NCBI RefSeq assembly: GCF_000359745.1
Contig: NZ_AQHN01000084.1
Location: forward strand, 372,001 to 436,000
Length of the DNA: 64,000 nucleotides
Direction of reading: 5' to 3'
Source: Rhizobium freirei PRF 81
GTDB taxonomy: Bacteria; Pseudomonadota; Alphaproteobacteria; Rhizobiales; Rhizobiaceae
The notes under the pieces are model-generated. The model worked only from the letters and a program-made list of their open reading frames with translations. It ran no database searches and had not been told where the DNA came from. Shown piece by piece: positions 60,243 to 64,000 of this stretch (its first letter is position 1; every line of letters begins with the position of its first letter). The position numbers were made by a program, and so were the translations under genes.

Positions 60243-61463
60243 ATGACCTGCGAACTCATGACCCCCACCCGTCGTGCCGTTCTTGGCGCTTCAGGCGCCT
60301 TGTTCGCCTGGGCCTTCATTCCGCGCTTCGCCCACGCGGCCGGCGGACGCGACCCGCGCTTCGTCACCATCATTCTGCGTGGTGCGCTCGATGGGTTGAC
60401 GGCCGTGCCGCCCGTCGGTGATCCCGACTACGAAACGCTGCGGCAACAGATCGCCATGACGACGAGCGGCCCTCAGGCAGCGCTGCCGCTCGACAGCTTT
60501 TTTGCGCTGCATCCGTCGATGCCGAACTTCAACCGGCTCTATCGGGCAGGGCAGGCGGCCGTCGTGCATGCGAGCGCGACACCCTATCGCGACCGATCCC
60601 ATTTCGACGGTCAGGATGTGCTGGAATCGGGCTATGAGACGCCCGGCCGCGTCGAGTCCGGCTGGCTGAACCGGATGCTGGAAGGCCTGCCGAAGGGCGA
60701 CAAGGTTGCGCCGGGCGCATCGGCGATCCGCGGATTGTCCGTGGGTGCCAACGCCCCGCTGGTCATCCGCGGAAAGGCGCCGGTGCTCGGCTGGTCTCCG
60801 TCCAACCTGCAGCCGGTCAGCGATGATCTGCCGCCACGCCTGATGGATCTCTACAATCACACCGACCCGCTCTTTGCGAAAATCCTGGCCGAGGGCATTT
60901 CGACCGGCAAGATCGCCGCTGGCCTCGACGTCAAGGCAAGAGGCGGCCCGGGCGACCCCACCGGAATGGAGCAGATGGCGAGAGGCGCTGCACGCCTGCT
61001 CGCGCAGGATGACGGCCCCCGCGTCGCGGCATTGGCTTTCGAAGGATGGGACACCCATGCCGGCGAGGTCGAACGGCTCAACAAGCTGCTCGTCGGGCTC
61101 GACAATTCCCTGGCTGCCTTTCAGCAGGAGCTTGGCCCGGCATGGAAGGACACGGCCATCCTCGTTGCGACCGAATTCGGCCGTACCGCTCAAGTCAACG
61201 GAACGCAGGGCACCGACCACGGCACCGGAACGACGGCATTTCTCGCCGGCGGCGCGATCAAGGGCGGCCGGGTGATTGCCGATTGGCCCGGTCTCAAACA
61301 GGTGCAATTGCGAGATGGCCGTGACCTTGCCGCCACGACGGATCTGCGCGCCGTGGTCAAGGGTATCGCGGTCGACCTGCTTGGCGCCTCGCCTGCCGTG
61401 TTGACGCGCGATGTCTTCCCCGGATCCGATCATGTCCTGCCGATGAAAGGGCTGATCGCCTGA
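60243..61463 (+). CDS. DUF1501 family protein with Tat signal
   Basis: A 406-residue protein three bases after the DUF1800 stop. TPTRRAVLGASGALFAWAFI is a twin-arginine signal with cleavage near AHA, so it is exported folded. The alkaline-phosphatase-like DUF1501 core has RSHFDGQDVLESGYET, the GWDTHAGEVERLNKLL motif and ATEFGRTAQVNGTQGTDHGT. ATG 60258 is an alternative start. Confidence 0.92.
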   Translation: MTCELMTPTRRAVLGASGALFAWAFIPRFAHAAGGRDPRFVTIILRGALDGLTAVPPVGDPDYETLRQQIAMTTSGPQAALPLDSFFALHPSMPNFNRLYRAGQAAVVHASATPYRDRSHFDGQDVLESGYETPGRVESGWLNRMLEGLPKGDKVAPGASAIRGLSVGANAPLVIRGKAPVLGWSPSNLQPVSDDLPPRLMDLYNHTDPLFAKILAEGISTGKIAAGLDVKARGGPGDPTGMEQMARGAARLLAQDDGPRVAALAFEGWDTHAGEVERLNKLLVGLDNSLAAFQQELGPAWKDTAILVATEFGRTAQVNGTQGTDHGTGTTAFLAGGAIKGGRVIADWPGLKQVQLRDGRDLAATTDLRAVVKGIAVDLLGASPAVLTRDVFPGSDHVLPMKGLIA

Positions 61464-61499
61464 TCAGTACTGCAATCGCTCGCGGTCACGGTCAACCGG

Positions 61500-61655
61500 C
61501 ATATTCCATTTTCAGCGACGTCGCGGCTGCGGGCGACGTCGCGATAGGCGGCTGGCGAAAACCCGGTCTTCCGCTTGAAGACGTGGCTGAAAGCCGAAAT
61601 AGGTCGGATCGCGAAAGCCGAACGCGTCGGGAATCTCCTGCACGGTGCCAGGCCC
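61500..61655 (-). pseudogene. AraC-family regulator remnant, frameshifted
   Basis: The minus strand reads TVQEIPDAFGFRDPTYFGF and, after a one-base shift, SHVFKRKTGFSPAAYRDVAR. Together this is the second HTH of an AraC-family protein (VQEIADxxGFxDPSYFSRxF, KRxxGxSPxxYR). The rest of the gene is absent. Confidence 0.7.
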
Positions 61656-61885
61656 TGTGCCCAAATTACAACTCCGGCACCTGCACCATCCGTTCATGCA
61701 GCAATTGCATTGGTGACCCACCAATCGCACTGCGGCAGCGATTGGTCGCCGCGGCTCCATCTTCAGTTCATCTGTCGGCACAGGCAAGGGCCGCCGTTTG
61801 CAGGTGCGGAGACCGGCTGATGAGTGGACATCGCCACTCATCAGCGCGCGGGCGCGCAACGGGCATGGCCGCTGAATGTGGCCCT
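61656..61885. other. Intergenic stretch after the AraC remnant
   Basis: About 230 bases with no supported gene; it may hold decayed upstream parts of the AraC gene. Confidence 0.35.
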
Positions 61886-62131
61886 CTAGTTCGTGCGAGC
61901 CGCATTGGCAACGATGACGGGGATCAACAGGTCGCCCCAGTTGCCGTTGCCGCCATGGTGGCGCGCCGAGCGAACGAGCTCAACGGAAACGCCAGCCTCG
62001 ACCGCGTTCGTGACCGCCTGGTTGAGGCGGTGCAGCTCATTGGCCAGCATGCGGATTGCAGCCTGCTGGTCGGTACTCATGGTGAGCGACTGTTCTTCCG
62101 CTCTCTCCCGAACGCGTGCTATCGATGGCAT
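61886..62131 (-). CDS. Small hypothetical protein
   Basis: An 81-residue protein from ATG 62131 (MPSIARVRERAEEQSLTMST) with AGGAGG upstream. Helical and charged in the first 55 residues (QQAAIRMLANELHRLNQAVT), then a glycine/asparagine segment (ARHHGGNGNWGDLLIPVIVA) that ends hydrophobic. No family recognised. Confidence 0.6.
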   Translation of the reverse strand: MPSIARVRERAEEQSLTMSTDQQAAIRMLANELHRLNQAVTNAVEAGVSVELVRSARHHGGNGNWGDLLIPVIVANAARTN

Positions 62132-62418
62132 TTCATTCTCCTCCTCTTGAGCTGGATATTCCTCTGCAGCCGGCTTCAGCCGCGCATGCACTGTTGCTTG
62201 GCGTGTGACCGCCGGTTGTCATCGGCGAAACCCTATCGAAACGCCCTGCCACGGCGCTGGAAATCGGTTTGTAAAAATCTGTCATTCAGGTCTCGCTATA
62301 CTGTTCGACGCAGTGTCTTGTTGATGCTGTGCGTATGACGAGTTTTACAAGATGTTCGCTTTGATCGCCAGGAAAACCAAAAGATCCCAATAGATAAAAG
62401 GGTTATGATGTGCTATTG

Positions 62419-62457
62419 TTGACAACGGCTGTCAGTAAATTTGTAAAGTTTGTGAAA
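62419..62457 (+). promoter_or_regulatory. Promoter and probable autoregulatory repeats of the XRE/DUF2083 gene
   Basis: TTGACA at 62419-62424, 17-base spacer, TGTAAA at 62442-62447. TTTGTAAA (62440-62447) and GTTTGTGAAA (62448-62457) are tandem repeats that cover the -10 element. They resemble the TTTGCAAA-type sites bound by related RamB/PrpR regulators. The 287 bases upstream (62132-62418) hold no supported gene. Confidence 0.55.
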
Positions 62458-62493
62458 ATCGACTTCCCGTGAATTCTGTAAAAGGAATGACAA

Positions 62494-63906
62494 ATGGCTG
62501 AGCGTAAGATTTTTGCAGGACCGCGGGTTCGCCGTATCCGGACCGGTCTCGGTCTTACGCAGACGACGATGGCGCAGGCGCTGGACATATCGCCGTCCTA
62601 TCTCAATCTCATCGAGCGCAATCAGCGACCGCTGACCGTGCAGCTGCTCTTGAAGTTGTCGGCCGTCTACAAGGTCGATCTCGATGAGCTGCAGGGCGGG
62701 CAGGGCGGCAATGCCGGGCAATTGCGGGAAGTCTTCGCCGATCCGCTGCTGGCCGGCGAGATCCCCGGCGATCAGGAATTGATCGAGCTTGCGGAGGCTG
62801 CGCCCAATGCGGCGAATGGCATGATCCGGCTCTACCGTGCCTATCGCGAGCAGGCGGCGAGGCTCTCAGATCTTGCCGAGCTTCTGTCCCGTGAGGGCCG
62901 GGTTGCGGATGTGGCCGGCCCGCGCCTGCCGCTCGACGAGGTGCATGACCGGCTGCAGGGCAGGGCGAATTTCTTTGCTCGCATCGAGGACGCCGCGGAG
63001 GGTTTTCATACGCGGCTTGCACCGGGTGACGATATCGCCGGCGCCTTGAAGACATGGCTGAAAAGCGAGCACGGCGTTGCCGTTCGTCTGTTGCCGGTGC
63101 GCGTCATGCCCGGCCTGCGCCGGCGTTACGACCGCCATTCGATGCGACTGTTCCTTTCCGAGAGGCTGTCACCCTTCGATCAGCTCCGCGAGATCGCGAC
63201 CGAGGTCTCCCTGCTTGTCATGCGCGAAGAGATTGCCGCCGAACTGGACGCGCTTGCTCTCTCGACGCCGGAAGCCAGGCGGATCGCCCGTTTCGAGCTG
63301 GCGCGCTATGCGTCGCATGCCTTGCTCATGCCCTATGGCGCTTATCTTTCGGCGGCGCAGCGCCTGCATTATGACATTGACGGGCTTGGCGCCCGTTTCG
63401 GTGTTTCCTTCGAGCAGGCCGCCACGCGTCTGACGACGTTGCAGCGTCCGGGCGCTTCCGGCATCGCCTTCTTCCTGATGGAAATCGACAGCGCCGGCCA
63501 CCGTCTGCGCAAGGTCGGGGCACAGGGTTTCCCGCAGGCCCGTTTCGGCGGCGGCTGTCCCAAGCTCAACGTTCACGCCGCCTTTGCCCAGCCGGGGCAG
63601 ATACTGGCCGAAGTGACGGAAATGCCTGATGGCATGGGTTTCTTGACGATATCGCGCACCATTGAAGGCCCGCAGGCGGATTTCGGCGAAAGGGCACGCC
63701 GCACGGCGCTTCTTATCGGTTGCGATCTCGTCCATCGCGACGAGATCGTCTACGGCAAGGCGCTGAGCCCGATGTCCGTGGCGATCGGCCCGGCCTGCCG
63801 CCTGTGCGAGCGCCAGGGCTGCCTGGCGAGAGCCGAGCCGCCGGTCACGCGACCGCTTGGTCTCGATGAAATGGCCGCAGGTCTCAGTGTGTTCGATTTT
63901 CAATGA
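62494..63906 (+). CDS. XRE-family regulator with ImmA/IrrE and DUF2083 domains (short-chain acyl-CoA type)
   Basis: A 470-residue regulator of the RamB/PrpR/MccR type: N-terminal XRE HTH (RVRRIRTGLGLTQTTMAQAL, SPSYLNLIERNQRPL), a central IrrE/ImmA-like domain without the HExxH zinc motif (RFELARYASHALLMPY stands in its place), and a C-terminal DUF2083 domain ending in CRLCERQGCLARAEPP, a cysteine set that could hold an Fe-S cluster, as reported for mycobacterial PrpR. By family, controls acetate/propionate or acyl-CoA metabolism. Target genes are not visible here. Confidence 0.93.
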   Translation: MAERKIFAGPRVRRIRTGLGLTQTTMAQALDISPSYLNLIERNQRPLTVQLLLKLSAVYKVDLDELQGGQGGNAGQLREVFADPLLAGEIPGDQELIELAEAAPNAANGMIRLYRAYREQAARLSDLAELLSREGRVADVAGPRLPLDEVHDRLQGRANFFARIEDAAEGFHTRLAPGDDIAGALKTWLKSEHGVAVRLLPVRVMPGLRRRYDRHSMRLFLSERLSPFDQLREIATEVSLLVMREEIAAELDALALSTPEARRIARFELARYASHALLMPYGAYLSAAQRLHYDIDGLGARFGVSFEQAATRLTTLQRPGASGIAFFLMEIDSAGHRLRKVGAQGFPQARFGGGCPKLNVHAAFAQPGQILAEVTEMPDGMGFLTISRTIEGPQADFGERARRTALLIGCDLVHRDEIVYGKALSPMSVAIGPACRLCERQGCLARAEPPVTRPLGLDEMAAGLSVFDFQ

Positions 63907-63983
63907 GGCCGCGCAGTTTTGCTCGGAACTGCTTGATAAATGGCACGGCGTTTCCAGCCCCGCCTGTCGGAGACGGCAGTTGC

Positions 63984-64000
63984 CGAGGCGCGAAGCCTCG
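63984..64000. terminator. Hairpin at the window end
   Basis: CGAGGC, five-base loop, GCCTCG, 78 bases after the XRE/DUF2083 stop. The sequence after the stem is outside the window, so a T-run cannot be checked. Confidence 0.35.

Overview
The window looks like the chromosome or a large replicon of a Rhizobium-like alphaproteobacterium. Pointers are a PutA with a divergent Lrp-type regulator, a RopA-like porin, a thiCOSGE operon behind a TPP riboswitch, alphaproteobacterial nar gene order with a double-length NarK, and FixK/Fnr-type operators. This assignment is inferred from gene content; no rRNA or tRNA gene was seen.

Layout. 1-6.4 kb: the 3' end of a molybdopterin oxidoreductase, a vapBC toxin-antitoxin pair, putA and its divergent Lrp regulator, and a small unknown gene. 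6.2-42.4 kb: an accessory island bounded by two gapless direct repeats of about 327 bp (6216-6542 and 42080-42406, offset 35,864 bp, about 90% identical by eye). The left copy holds an intact unknown gene and the 3' stub of a tautomerase gene. The right copy holds the 3' stub of the unknown gene and an intact tautomerase gene. 42.4-64 kb: ordinary chromosome-like content, comprising LysR, ahpCF, LysR/DUF1989, thiCOSGE, a porin, TetR, an EF-hand protein, an ECF sigma module, the DUF1800/DUF1501 pair and an XRE/DUF2083 regulator.

The island is the most interesting part. It begins with a Crp/Fnr-family regulator whose recognition helix carries the FNR-type E..SR signature but which lacks the FNR iron-sulfur cysteines. 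This gene is divergent from narK-narGHJI, a parvulin, DUF2478 and two unknown genes (nitrate respiration). The island then carries an MgtC/DUF4010 protein, a P1B-type ATPase, a YhiI-RbbA-YhhJ type exporter, a phosphotransferase/AAA fusion, universal stress proteins, a Pat-like acyl-CoA ligase/acetyltransferase, Hsp20, two SPW-repeat membrane proteins, a flavodoxin-fold oxidoreductase, a CBS-BON protein and an ABC membrane domain without an ATPase. Six sites of the form TTGA(T/C)-N4-(A/G)TCAA, plus a seventh with one mismatch, lie in the intergenic regions before these units. By chance one such site is expected per about 262 kb.

My reading is that the island is a transferable, self-regulated low-oxygen/nitrate survival regulon. 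Its content closely parallels the mycobacterial DosR dormancy regulon but is wired to a Crp/Fnr protein. Decay inside the island (Usp, BON, MacB-type permease and IS3 remnants, and a possibly truncated exporter) suggests it is not a recent arrival.
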